From: Paludisphaera rhizosphaerae
GTDB taxonomy: Bacteria > Planctomycetota > Planctomycetia > Isosphaerales > Isosphaeraceae
NCBI RefSeq assembly: GCF_011065895.1
Contig: NZ_JAALCR010000021.1
Span: 62,001-126,000, forward strand
DNA length: 64,000 nt
Reading direction: 5' to 3'
Notes under the pieces: generated by a model
What the model was told of the DNA's origin: nothing
Databases searched by the model: none
What the model saw: the letters and a program-made list of their open reading frames with translations, nothing else
Part shown: positions 51,697 through 60,906 of the stretch, piece by piece
Numbering within the stretch: position 1 is the stretch's first letter
Layout: each line of letters begins with the position of its first letter
Program-made: the position numbers and the translations under genes

Positions 51697-52233
51697 ATGC
51701 CCCGTCCCGAAACTCGACGCGCCCGCCTGGCGGGCCTCGTCGTTCTCGCCCTGGTTGCGGGCCTCGCCCAGGGCGTCGCCCGAGCCCAGGCCCCCCCGCC
51801 CCGGGTCCCCGAACTGAGCGAGCGCAGCGGCCTCGTCATGCGGTTCGCCGACATCCCCGGCAGCTTGCCGCCGGACAAGTATCGCGACAACTTCTACGCG
51901 TCCCGATACGCCGACCACGGCACGGTCAACCAGGCGCACCTGCGGATCAACCCCAAGACTCAGGGGCTTTACGGCCTGGGATGGAAGGGAGCCGACACCG
52001 AGAGCGTCTACCCCTTCTTCTACGGCAACCCCGGATCGTCGACCGTGAACGAGTACAGCAAGCCCTGGCACCCCTCGCTTCGACTCTTCCAGTCGATGGC
52101 CCATCCGTTCAAGCCAGTCGGGATGTACTACTCCAACGGCAGCTACGTGCCGATTTACGACGTCGACCCCGTGGTCCCCGGCCCCGGCCCGTATCCTTAC
52201 CCGTTCTTCTTCAACTGGAACAAGGGGGGCTGA
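51697..52233 (+). CDS. Secreted hypothetical protein
   Basis: A 178-residue protein. ATG 51697 is preferred to ATG 51682 because GGAGAGGA lies just before it. The signal peptide is ARLAGLVVLALVAGLAQGVARAQA. The mature part has VMRFADIPGSLPPDKYRDNFYASRYADHGTVNQAHLRINPKTQGLYGLGWKGADTESVYPFFYGNPG, then a Tyr/Pro-rich end (YDVDPVVPGPGPYPYPFFFNW). No known family. Third of the run of small secreted genes, and closed by a terminator. Confidence 0.7.
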   Translation: MPRPETRRARLAGLVVLALVAGLAQGVARAQAPPPRVPELSERSGLVMRFADIPGSLPPDKYRDNFYASRYADHGTVNQAHLRINPKTQGLYGLGWKGADTESVYPFFYGNPGSSTVNEYSKPWHPSLRLFQSMAHPFKPVGMYYSNGSYVPIYDVDPVVPGPGPYPYPFFFNWNKGG

Positions 52234-52257
52234 TCCCCCGTCCACGCGAAGACCGCC

Positions 52258-52289
52258 AAGGCCGGCCGACTTCTCGTCGAGCCGGCCTT
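52258..52289 (+). terminator. Hairpin terminator after the 51697 gene
   Basis: AAGGCCGGC (52258-52266) pairs with GCCGGCCTT (52281-52289), giving a perfect 9-bp stem and a 14-base loop. No T run follows. Confidence 0.6.
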
Positions 52290-52395
52290 GTTCGCGCGCT
52301 CACGCACACTTGGTTTGCCTATCTTATCCAAACCGGCGAACCGAAAGTCCTTCCAGATGAGGACTTGGGGGGCGGAGCAGGATGCGAGGGGATTC

Positions 52396-52422
52396 TTGAC
52401 AGGCGGACGACGATGATATAAG
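52396..52422 (+). promoter_or_regulatory. Promoter upstream of tex
   Basis: A perfect TTGACA (52396-52401) and TATAAG (52417-52422) are separated by 15 bases. The near-palindrome CTTGTTACAAG (52432-52442) lies just downstream. The tex start codon is about 155 bases further on. Apart from this and the terminator, 52234-52576 holds nothing recognisable. Confidence 0.5.
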
Positions 52423-52576
52423 TTGTCCAAACTTGTTACAAGGCAAGGCGTCTTCGTGCGCTCGGACCGAACCGCGAGCCGTCTGTCTCCTCCGATCATG
52501 GGCGACGCCCTCGGCCCCGCCGGCCGGTCTCGCCCCCATCGCCGTCGACACACCATTGGTGCAGAGTAGGGGCTCC

Positions 52577-55500
52577 ATGGACAACCCGATTCAGGTCGAC
52601 CTGGGCCGAATCGCGCAAGACCTGCAGATCCGGCGCGTCCAGGTGGAGAGCGTCGTCCAGTTGCTGGACGAGGGCAACACCGTCCCCTTCATCACGCGCT
52701 ACCGGAAAGAGCGGACCGGCAACCTCAATGAGGTCGTGATCCGCGAGATTCAGGTTCGGGTGCAGCGGCTGCGCGACCTCGCCGAACGCAAGGAGACGAT
52801 TCTCAAGGCGATCGAGAAACAGGGCAAGCTCACGCCCGAGCTGGAAGCCGCCATCCGATCGGCCGAGAATCTGAAGCGCCTGGAAGACCTGTACCTCCCC
52901 TTCAAGGCCAAGAAGCGGACCAAGGCGTCCGAGGCCCGCGAGAAGGGGCTCGAACCGCTGGCCGCTCGGATCTGGAACCGAGACGAGACTCTCACCGACC
53001 TGCACGCCGCCGCCGCCGAGTTCGTCGACGCCGAGAAGGGGTTGGAGTCCTCCGAGAAGGTTCTTGAAGGCGTCCGCTACATCCTGGCCGAGGCCGTCAG
53101 CGAGATGGCCGCCGTTCGCGAGGCCGTCCGACGGGCCGTCTGGAAGACCGGCAAGCTCGTCACGACCAAGGGGGAAGTCCCCGAGGGCCAGGGCCTGGAA
53201 TACCGCGACTACTTCGACTACAGCGAGCCTGTTTCTCAGGTTCCTCCCCACCGCGTTCTGGCGATCAATCGCGGGGACAAGGAAGGGCCGCTCAAGGTCA
53301 AGCTGGAAGTCTCCCGCCCCGACCTGGAGGCCGCCTTCTTCGGTCAGCTTCCGCTTGAGGGCCACCCTCAGGCCGAGAGCTTCCGCGCCGCCGCCGTCGA
53401 CGCCCTGGAACGGCTCATCCTGCCGAGTATGGAGCGTGAGGTCCGTCACGACCTGACCGAGACGGCCGAGAAGCACGCCGTCGACGTCTTCGCCCGGAAC
53501 CTCCGCAGCCTGCTCCTCCAGCCGCCGATCCCGAAGCAGGTGGTGCTGGCCATCGATCCGGGCCTCCGCTCCGGCTGCAAATTGGCGGTTCTCGACCCCA
53601 ACGGCAACCTTCTGGAGCAAGGGATCGTCTATCCCCACGCCCCCCAGGGCCGGCGGTCGGAAGCCAAGGTGGCCATCAAGGATCTCGTCGGCAAATACCA
53701 CGTGAACGTCGTCGCCATCGGCAACGGCACCGCCTGCCGCGAGACCGAGGAGCTGGTGGCCGAGATCATCGCCGAGGGCCACGAGTTCAGCACCAATCCG
53801 GAGGCTCGCGCCGCAGCCGAAGCCGCCGCGGCCGCAGCAGCGGCCTCGGCGTCCACTGCCATCGCTGAGCCCCCGGTCGACGCCTCCGAGACCGAAGAGG
53901 TCGCGGAATCAGACGAGGCCGTCGAGCCGTCGGCCGTCGAGCCAGCCGAAGTCGTCCCCGAAACGACGGCTCCCGAGCCGGTCGCGCCCGAGCCGGTCGC
54001 CGTCGTCGAACACTCCGCCCATCCTGTCGCCGAAGCCGAACCCGGCCCCTACGTCGTCCCCGACGGTCCCGAAGAGGACGACGACGCTCCGGCCGTGCCC
54101 AGCGAAGAGGACTTGCCGCCGATCTCGGGCGGCGCCCCCGAATCGACCACTCCCGACACCGAGCCGGGCGAGGCCGTCCAGAACGGTTCAGACGGCGCTC
54201 AGGCACAGCCCGCGGCCGCTGAGACGCCGGTCGAGACGCCCGCCGCTGAGGCCCAGGTCGTCGTTGAGACTCCCGTCGAGCATCAGGCCGTTCCTGTCCC
54301 GGCCGCCGAGGGGGGAGAGTCGCCGACGCCTCCTATCAAGCGCGAAGGCGGCCAGAGCCGTCGCTCCAAGGGACGCGGCTCGCGGAACCGCAATACCCCG
54401 CCCCCGCCGCAGGCCCCGCCGGCTCCCCACGAGGCCGACGCCCTGGTGGCTCAACTGGCCTACGTGATCGTCAACGAGGCCGGAGCCAGCGTCTACTCGG
54501 CCAGCCCGATCGGCCGCGAGGAACTCCCTGAGTTCGACGCCACGCTCCGGAGCGCCATCTCGATCGGGCGGCGGCTTCAGGATCCGCTCTCCGAGCTGGT
54601 CAAGATCGAGCCGCAGAACATCGGCGTCGGTCTCTACCAGCACGACGTCAGCCCGAAGCAGCTGAAGGACTCGCTCGACGCGGTCATCGCCAGTTGCGTC
54701 AACTTCGTGGGCGTCGACCTGAACACGGCGAGCGTCCCCCTGCTCCGCTACGTTTCGGGTCTCAACCAGCTCACCGCCCGCCGGATCGCCGATCGTCGCA
54801 AAGAGAAGGGCCCGTTCACCAACCGGGATGAGTTGATCGAGGTCGAGGGAGTCGGCCCGGCGACCTTCACCCAGGCCGCCGGCTTCCTCAAGATCGGCGA
54901 CGGTCCGCACCCGCTCGACCGAACCTGGATCCACCCCGAGAGCTACGTGGCCGCCGCCAAGCTCCTGGAGAAGTACGAGTACGCCCCGGACGTCGTCCGC
55001 GACAAGGAGAAGCTTCCCGAGCTTCGCGCCAAGCTCGCCGAGGTCGACGTCCCCGCGCTGGCCAAGGAACTGGAGGTCGGCGAGCCGACCCTCAAGGACA
55101 TCATCGAGGCCCTCGGCCGCCCCGAACGCGATCCTCGCGACGACCTCCCCAAGCCGATCTTCAAGAAGGGGATCCTCAAGCTGGAGGATCTCACGGCGGG
55201 GATGGAGTTGAAGGGAACGGTCCTGAACGTCGTCGACTTCGGCGCGTTCGTGGACATCGGCCTGAAGGACTCCGGGCTGGTTCACATCAGCCAGCTCGCC
55301 AACCGCTTCATCAAGAGCCCGCACGACGTGGTGAGCGTCGGCGACGTCGTGACCGTCTGGGTCATGTCGGTCGACCAGGACCGCAAGCGGGTCTCGCTGA
55401 CGATGGTCAAGCCGGGCACCGAACGCCACCGAGGCGGCGGCGGCCCCGGAGGCGGCGGCGGTCGTCGCGAAGGTCAACCGCAGGGCCAGGGGCAAGGGCA

Positions 55501-55996
55501 GGAAGGCCAGGGCCGTCGCGGCCGCGGCCCCCGTCCAGGCCCGTCGAGCCTCACCAATCCGCCCGTCGGCGCGGCGCCAATCGACGCCCGTCCCGAAGGG
55601 GGCGAGCGCGAGCCGGCTCCGCGACGGTTCGGCGGCGGTCCCGGCCAGGGTCAGGGCCAGGGACGTCCCGGCGGCGGTCCGGGTGGATTCCGCGGAGGCC
55701 CCGGACAGGGTCGCGGCGGTCCCAGGGGAGCGGGCGGAGGGTTCGGCCGCGAAGGGGGTCGATTCGGCGGGCCACGGTCTGAGCCGCGGCCCGACTACAC
55801 GCCTCCGCGGCCTTCCAAGCCCGCCCCGCCTCCGCCCCCGCTCTCCAAGGACGCCCTCACGGGGAACGTTCCCCTCCGCACCTTCGGCCAGCTCAAGCAA
55901 CTCTGGCAAGCCCGCGAGGATGACGTTCCCAAGCCCGAAGGGTCGGACGCCCCTCCCGCGTCGGACGCGCCGAAGCCGGAGTCGGAGAGTCAGTAA
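52577..55996 (+). CDS. tex: Tex-family S1 RNA-binding transcription accessory protein with large insertion
   Basis: A 1139-residue protein; bacterial Tex is usually about 770. The Tex N-terminal domain starts at once (LDEGNTVPFITRYRKERTGNLNEVVI). The YqgF-like domain has LAIDPGLRSGCKLAVLD and IGNGTACRETE. It is then interrupted (about residues 405-618) by some 200 Ala/Glu/Pro/Val-rich residues ending in a basic RRSKGRGSRNRN stretch, before resuming with LAYVIVNEAGASVYSASPIGREELPE. Helix-hairpin-helix motifs follow (LNTASVPLLRYVSGLNQLTARRI, VEGVGPATF), then an S1 domain (about 871-945: GTVLNVVDFGAFVDIGLKDSGLVHISQL). The last about 180 residues are an RGG/Gln/Pro-rich tail. ATG 52577 is chosen. 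Confidence 0.93.
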   Translation: MDNPIQVDLGRIAQDLQIRRVQVESVVQLLDEGNTVPFITRYRKERTGNLNEVVIREIQVRVQRLRDLAERKETILKAIEKQGKLTPELEAAIRSAENLKRLEDLYLPFKAKKRTKASEAREKGLEPLAARIWNRDETLTDLHAAAAEFVDAEKGLESSEKVLEGVRYILAEAVSEMAAVREAVRRAVWKTGKLVTTKGEVPEGQGLEYRDYFDYSEPVSQVPPHRVLAINRGDKEGPLKVKLEVSRPDLEAAFFGQLPLEGHPQAESFRAAAVDALERLILPSMEREVRHDLTETAEKHAVDVFARNLRSLLLQPPIPKQVVLAIDPGLRSGCKLAVLDPNGNLLEQGIVYPHAPQGRRSEAKVAIKDLVGKYHVNVVAIGNGTACRETEELVAEIIAEGHEFSTNPEARAAAEAAAAAAAASASTAIAEPPVDASETEEVAESDEAVEPSAVEPAEVVPETTAPEPVAPEPVAVVEHSAHPVAEAEPGPYVVPDGPEEDDDAPAVPSEEDLPPISGGAPESTTPDTEPGEAVQNGSDGAQAQPAAAETPVETPAAEAQVVVETPVEHQAVPVPAAEGGESPTPPIKREGGQSRRSKGRGSRNRNTPPPPQAPPAPHEADALVAQLAYVIVNEAGASVYSASPIGREELPEFDATLRSAISIGRRLQDPLSELVKIEPQNIGVGLYQHDVSPKQLKDSLDAVIASCVNFVGVDLNTASVPLLRYVSGLNQLTARRIADRRKEKGPFTNRDELIEVEGVGPATFTQAAGFLKIGDGPHPLDRTWIHPESYVAAAKLLEKYEYAPDVVRDKEKLPELRAKLAEVDVPALAKELEVGEPTLKDIIEALGRPERDPRDDLPKPIFKKGILKLEDLTAGMELKGTVLNVVDFGAFVDIGLKDSGLVHISQLANRFIKSPHDVVSVGDVVTVWVMSVDQDRKRVSLTMVKPGTERHRGGGGPGGGGGRREGQPQGQGQGQEGQGRRGRGPRPGPSSLTNPPVGAAPIDARPEGGEREPAPRRFGGGPGQGQGQGRPGGGPGGFRGGPGQGRGGPRGAGGGFGREGGRFGGPRSEPRPDYTPPRPSKPAPPPPPLSKDALTGNVPLRTFGQLKQLWQAREDDVPKPEGSDAPPASDAPKPESESQ

Positions 55997-56057
55997 ACGG
56001 ATCAAGGATCACGGCCCCGGATGACGCCGGGGAACGCGACGGATCGACGAGGCAAGC

Positions 56058-56097
56058 CCGAAGGCCGCTCCTCCTTGCTCGACGGAGCGGCCTTCGG
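56058..56097 (+). terminator. Terminator after tex
   Basis: CCGAAGGCCGCTC (56058-56070) and GAGCGGCCTTCGG (56085-56097) form a 13-bp perfect stem with a 14-base loop. No T run follows, as in the other GC-rich terminators here. Confidence 0.65.
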
Positions 56098-56123
56098 TCG
56101 GCCTCAATCAACACGGATAGCCG

Positions 56124-57341
56124 ATGGGTAAATTCGCCTGGCGCAACCTGCTGACACGTCCCATGCGGACGATCCTGGCCCTGATCGGTCTCTCGATCCC
56201 GATTCTGGGCGTCCTGGGCCTCTTCAGCCTCTCGGACGGCCTGAGGAACATGGTCAGCGACACCCTCAGCCAGATCGAGGGGGTCATCGTCCTCCGGCAG
56301 AACACGCCGACACCCGTCGCCAGCACCCTCTCGACCGAGGTCGTCGACAAGATCCGGACCATCCCGGGCGTCCGCAACGTGGCGCCCGAGGCCTGGGGCA
56401 TCGCTCCTGACGTCGAGGGGCAGTCGATGCTCATGAGGAGCGTCGGCAACATGATGTCCAAGGGGTCGAAGTCGATCTTCGACCAGCCGGTCATCTCGGG
56501 ACAGGACATCCCCGCCCACAAGAATCTCAAGAGCGCCGTGTTCCCGAAGTCGGTCAAGGAACGGGGCGAAGGCCGGTTCCTCGACGAAGGGGACATGGGC
56601 AAGCCGAACGTCGTCATCAGCCGGAAGATCGCCAGGGACTTCCCGAAACAGAACGGCGAGCCCAGGAAGGTCGGCGACCACATCGAGGTCGGCGGCCAGG
56701 ACTGCACGATCATCGGCCTGTACGACACCGGCTCGATGCTCCTGGACGTGGTCATCGTCATGGACATCGGCATGGCCCGGAAGCTCCTGAAGATGCCCAA
56801 GGAGACGGTCTCCAGCATCTACGTCGAGGCCGACACCCCTCCCGGCTACGAGGCCGTCTGCAAGGCCATCGAGACGGCCGAGCCCGGCGTCAGCGCCCGG
56901 AGCATGAACGAGGTGCAAGCGAACTTCGGCATGCTGATGGGACACATCGATCGGCTCCTGATGCTCGTCGTCAGCCTGGCGCTGCTGGTCGGGATCGTGG
57001 GGATCGTCAACACCATGCTCATGAGCACCACGGAGCGGTTCGTGGAGTTCGGCGTGCTGCGGACCAACGGCTGGTCGCAGGGGAACGTCCTGGGTCTGGT
57101 CACGCTGGAGAGCGCCTTCCTGGGGCTGATGGCCGGAGTCCTGGGCTGCGTGCTGGCCTGGCTGGGGACGACAGTCGCTAACCAGTTCCTCGACGGCGGC
57201 ATCCACCTGGGCGTCTCGCCCAGGTCGCTGCTGATCGGCCTGGGTCTATCGATCGCCACGGGGGTCCTGGGCGGCCTCTACCCGGCCTGGCGTGCGGCGC
57301 GAATGGTCCCGATGGAGGCCATCCGGCTGGGCTCGCACTGA
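56124..57341 (+). CDS. ABC transporter permease, FtsX/MacB type
   Basis: A 405-residue protein with the MacB/LolC arrangement: one N-terminal membrane helix (MRTILALIGLSIPILGVLGLFSL), a periplasmic MacB_PCD domain (about 45-265), and three C-terminal helices of the FtsX domain (LLMLVVSLALLVGIVGIVNTMLMSTTERFVEFGVLRTNGWS, LVTLESAFLGLMAGVLGCVLAWL, LLIGLGLSIATGVLGGLYPAWRAARMVPMEAIR). Such permeases move lipoproteins, peptides or drive envelope processes rather than small-solute import. The partner ATPase starts 26 bases downstream. Confidence 0.92.
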   Translation: MGKFAWRNLLTRPMRTILALIGLSIPILGVLGLFSLSDGLRNMVSDTLSQIEGVIVLRQNTPTPVASTLSTEVVDKIRTIPGVRNVAPEAWGIAPDVEGQSMLMRSVGNMMSKGSKSIFDQPVISGQDIPAHKNLKSAVFPKSVKERGEGRFLDEGDMGKPNVVISRKIARDFPKQNGEPRKVGDHIEVGGQDCTIIGLYDTGSMLLDVVIVMDIGMARKLLKMPKETVSSIYVEADTPPGYEAVCKAIETAEPGVSARSMNEVQANFGMLMGHIDRLLMLVVSLALLVGIVGIVNTMLMSTTERFVEFGVLRTNGWSQGNVLGLVTLESAFLGLMAGVLGCVLAWLGTTVANQFLDGGIHLGVSPRSLLIGLGLSIATGVLGGLYPAWRAARMVPMEAIRLGSH

Positions 57342-57367
57342 GTGACGCCCTCGGGGGATGATTCCTG

Positions 57368-58090
57368 ATGATCGACGTGGTGGACGTCTGGAAGTCGTAC
57401 AAGAGCGGGACGCGGACTGTGGACGCGCTCCGCGGCGTGTCCTGCCATATCGAGAAGGGCCGCTTCGCGTTCATCGTCGGCCCCAGCGGCTCAGGCAAGA
57501 GCACCCTGCTCTACACCCTGGGCGCCGTCGACAGGCCGACCAAGGGGAGCATCGTCGTCGAGGGGAGCGACCTGACGACGATGTCCGAACCCGAGCAGAA
57601 CGACTACCGCCGCGAGAAGGTCGGCTTCATCTTCCAGTCGTTCAACCTGATCAGCAACCTCTCGGCGATCGAGAACGTCCTGATCCCGTTCATGCCTCGC
57701 GGCGTCACGCCTGAGCAGCGAGCGAAAGCCGTCGACCTGCTGACCCGCGTCGGCCTGGGCGACCGCCTGGACCACCGCCCTTACCAACTCTCCGGCGGCG
57801 AGCAGCAACGCGTGGCCATCGCCCGGGCGCTGGTGAAAGACCCGATCCTCGTCCTCGCCGACGAGCCCACCGGCGAACTCGACAGCAGGACCGGCGACGA
57901 GATCTACCGGATCCTCCGCGCCCTCCAGGAATCGTTGCAGACCACCCTGGTCGTCGTCACCCACGACCGTCGCTTCATCACCCCGGCCGACCTCGTCCTG
58001 GAGATCCAGGACGGCGTCCTCGCCGACGACGTCGATGAAGTTCAGGGGCTGGCTTCGGGCGTGGGGGCGGCGTCGCATCCCACGCCCTAG
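57368..58090 (+). CDS. ABC transporter ATP-binding protein, LolD/MacB type
   Basis: A 240-residue ATPase with Walker [10 protein letters not shown] (38-46), Q-loop [20 protein letters not shown], signature [15 protein letters not shown], Walker [14 protein letters not shown] and the switch His in VVVTHDRRF. The sequence style ([21 protein letters not shown]) is that of the LolD/MacB/FtsE group, which pairs with FtsX-type permeases such as the gene just upstream. Together they form an export or mechanotransmission ABC unit; no periplasmic adaptor gene is adjacent, so the cargo is unknown. Confidence 0.95.
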   Translation: MIDVVDVWKSYKSGTRTVDALRGVSCHIEKGRFAFIVGPSGSGKSTLLYTLGAVDRPTKGSIVVEGSDLTTMSEPEQNDYRREKVGFIFQSFNLISNLSAIENVLIPFMPRGVTPEQRAKAVDLLTRVGLGDRLDHRPYQLSGGEQQRVAIARALVKDPILVLADEPTGELDSRTGDEIYRILRALQESLQTTLVVVTHDRRFITPADLVLEIQDGVLADDVDEVQGLASGVGAASHPTP

Positions 58091-58119
58091 AATTGCACGA
58101 GCCACCGAGACGTGCACGC

Positions 58120-60624
58120 TCAGGCGATGAGCTGTTTGGGATCGACCGCCGCGATCAATTCCAGCGTCCCGTCAAGTCGCCGGCGCCAAACGCCAGAGAC
58201 GCCGAGATCGAGATAGAGCGATCCATCTCGTGCTCCCAAGATCTGCTCGGCATCGGCGGCGCTGATCTTGTTCATCGCGCCCCCCTTCCAACTCCATAGA
58301 CCGAACGTTCCGAAGTCGGCGTAGAGCGATCCACCGGCGAAGGCCATCGACTGCGGATCGGCACCGTTGATTTGAGCGAAGCCGTTCATCCATCGCCACA
58401 GGCCGAACCGACCGAAATCGACGAACGCCGAACCGTCGGCAGCGGCGAGGATCGACTCGGGGTTCGCGGCATTGACCAGCCGCAGGCCGCTTCCATCCCG
58501 TCGCCAGAAACCGAAACGGCCGAAGTCGACGTACAGCACGCCGTCGGGAGTCGCAGCCAGCCCCTCGGGATCGGCCGCATTGATTCGGACGAGCCCGGCT
58601 CCATCTCGACGCCACAAACCGAATCGACCAAAGTCGATGTAGAGCGTTCCGTCGGCTGTCGCCGCAAAGCCCTCCGGATCGGCGGCGTTGATCAGTTGGA
58701 GACTCCCGGAATTCCATCGCCACAGGCCGAATCGACCGAAGTCGATATAAAGCGAGCCATCAGGGGCGGCGAGGAGATTCTCAGGGTTCGCGGCGCTCAC
58801 CAGAGTATACCCACCGGTCCCACCGGCCCACGTCCAGAGGCCGCGGCCGCCGAAATCGACGAAGATGCGGCCGGAGTTCGAAGTTACGGTTTTCTCTGGC
58901 TTCCAGTGATTGAGCTGAACCAGCCCCTGATCCGGGGTCCAACCCCACAGGCCCTGGTCTCCCCTGTCGAGATAGAGGGACTGCAGCCTTGTGACGTTCG
59001 TGCCGGACGGATCGTCGAGGATGTGAACGTGTTCGACCGCTGGATCGCTGAGGACAGCCCCAGCAGCGTTCCAGAGGGCCACGAAAAACGACTCGGTCGG
59101 CTCGGTCAGACTATCCAGCACAATTGGTATCGTGATGACCGCGGAGGCCTGCCCCGGGGCAAACGTCAAGACGCCCGAGATGGGCTTGTAGTCCAACCCG
59201 GCCCTGGCCGTAACGCCATAACTCTCATCGCTGGTGGCGTACTGGACGCTCGCGGTGTGCGAGAGATCGCCCTGACGGGTCACGACAAGCTTCGCCAGGC
59301 CGTCTCCCTCGTTAACATCGGCGTAGTCCGACGTGAAGCCGATGACCGCCGCCTGCCCAAAGGCCTGGGCGAAGATCTCCTCCGACATCGCAAGATCCTG
59401 GCGTCCACTCCAGGAGAAGAGGAACCCTCCCTCGGGCGTCAACGTCAGCGCGGGGTCGTCCATGTAATAGGCAGTGGCGTCGGTCATGACGACCGGCCCG
59501 CGGACCTGCGTTCCGGATGCGTCGAACAGCCGGTACGAGGCGACGTCGTCGCCGAACGCGACGGCCTGAACGGTCACGACCAGCATACCGCCGTCGGAAG
59601 TCGCCTGGGCCGACGCCACGCCCGAGCCGAGGTCCAGGTCCGGGCCCACGGCTTCACCCGACGCATTGTATCGGCGACCCATCCTGGCAAGGATCGATCC
59701 GGCCTGCTCGTTCCAGGTCAGAAGAAATCCACCGTCCGACAGAGCCGTCAATTGCGAGCCGAATTGGGTCGCCCGGATCTGATCGCTCGAATCGATGACC
59801 GATCCAATCAAGACATCGTCCCCTACCGACTGACCCGAGAGATCGATCCGTCTCATCCATGCCTGTCCGTCGATATGCCATTCCTGTTGAGAGGTCAGGT
59901 GCCATCGTTCCTCCGTCCAGGCCAGCACCAGATCGTCACCCGATGTCGAAATCGCGGGCGTTGTATAGTACGAGCTGAATTGCCACCCATCCGAAACCAA
60001 CGCCCCCAGATCGATCTCCGCCGTCAGGGAGTTGGCGGCGTCGAAGTGCAACAGCGCGTGATGCGGGACGCCCGAGAGGTCGTAGACGTTGTTGGCCAAC
60101 ACGACGAAACCGCCGTCCGACAGCACCTGGAAACCGAAGGGCTGATCCGCGACGACATCGAGAACTCCCAACGAGACGTTGCCCCCGATCGCGTTTCCCG
60201 AGGCGTCGTATCGTTGGATGTAGAACGGATCTAGCCCCGGGAACTGCTGTTCCTCTCGCCAGATCACGACGAGGTTGCCCTGGGCGTCCGAGCCGATCGC
60301 CGGTGCATTCTGGTCGCCGGCGGTCCGGGTGTTGACGCGAAACTGGTTGCCGATCGGCGTTCCGTTGGGACCGATCCGGCGGGCGTAGATCCCCGTCCCG
60401 GACCCATCCTGTCCCCCGTCGAGCCAGACGATCGTCGTGACCCCGTTGGGCGACACGGCCGAGGTTGATTTCCCCTGATCGAAGTCGACCACCTGATTCA
60501 CGCGGAAAGGCGAGGCGCTCGGCGTGTAGTAGGCGGCGAGGAGTTGGCGTCGTTCGAGCTCGACGTCTTCGATACGAAGGCGCGTCGTGCGTCGGCCAAC
60601 GCCGCGCGAGTGTAACCGCCACAT
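58120..60624 (-). CDS. Large surface protein: LEPR-XLL-like signal, Calx-beta domain, tandem DFGxFGLW repeats
   Basis: An 834-residue protein starting at ATG 60624 with GGAGGG upstream. The N-terminus (TTRLRIEDVELERRQLLAAYY) is LEPR-XLL-like. Residues about 30-425 are beta-propeller-like strands (VTTIVWLDGGQDGSGTGIYARRI, GGFLLTWNEQAG, GGFLFSWSGRQD). A Calx-beta domain follows (about 430-540: VNEGDGLAKLVVTRQGDLSHTASVQYATSD, ITIPIVLDSLTEPTESFFV), which normally binds calcium. The end (about 560-834) is seven or more repeats of about 38 residues with LYIDFGRFGLWRWNSGSLQLINAADPEG. An adhesive or matrix role is likely. It converges on the ABC ATPase gene. Confidence 0.82.
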   Translation of the reverse strand: MWRLHSRGVGRRTTRLRIEDVELERRQLLAAYYTPSASPFRVNQVVDFDQGKSTSAVSPNGVTTIVWLDGGQDGSGTGIYARRIGPNGTPIGNQFRVNTRTAGDQNAPAIGSDAQGNLVVIWREEQQFPGLDPFYIQRYDASGNAIGGNVSLGVLDVVADQPFGFQVLSDGGFVVLANNVYDLSGVPHHALLHFDAANSLTAEIDLGALVSDGWQFSSYYTTPAISTSGDDLVLAWTEERWHLTSQQEWHIDGQAWMRRIDLSGQSVGDDVLIGSVIDSSDQIRATQFGSQLTALSDGGFLLTWNEQAGSILARMGRRYNASGEAVGPDLDLGSGVASAQATSDGGMLVVTVQAVAFGDDVASYRLFDASGTQVRGPVVMTDATAYYMDDPALTLTPEGGFLFSWSGRQDLAMSEEIFAQAFGQAAVIGFTSDYADVNEGDGLAKLVVTRQGDLSHTASVQYATSDESYGVTARAGLDYKPISGVLTFAPGQASAVITIPIVLDSLTEPTESFFVALWNAAGAVLSDPAVEHVHILDDPSGTNVTRLQSLYLDRGDQGLWGWTPDQGLVQLNHWKPEKTVTSNSGRIFVDFGGRGLWTWAGGTGGYTLVSAANPENLLAAPDGSLYIDFGRFGLWRWNSGSLQLINAADPEGFAATADGTLYIDFGRFGLWRRDGAGLVRINAADPEGLAATPDGVLYVDFGRFGFWRRDGSGLRLVNAANPESILAAADGSAFVDFGRFGLWRWMNGFAQINGADPQSMAFAGGSLYADFGTFGLWSWKGGAMNKISAADAEQILGARDGSLYLDLGVSGVWRRRLDGTLELIAAVDPKQLIA

Positions 60625-60906
60625 GGTTGTGCCCTCCAATCGCCAGGGTCGCGACGCAAGGGCGAAGGCCAGCGTCGTCGAACCCGGGACATTGACTCGG
60701 GGCAACTCACCGATGTCGGAGGGGGGGGTGGGCGGAGGTTCGTGAGGCGTCCGTCGACTCAACGCAGCGATCATCGATGCGCAGCCATGTTTAAACTACA
60801 TGCCCCGCGCGAATGCGGCAATGAGTGCGTGGCTTTAATTGGGCTTGCGATGGATTCAGGAAAGCCATCGATGTTCCGCCGACGAGTCAGTCGAGAAGGT
60901 GGGGCA

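Noticed and set aside
54188-56005. 605-residue open frame antisense to tex
   Set aside because: Low-complexity shadow of the repeat-rich tex 3' half; no ribosome site or domain.
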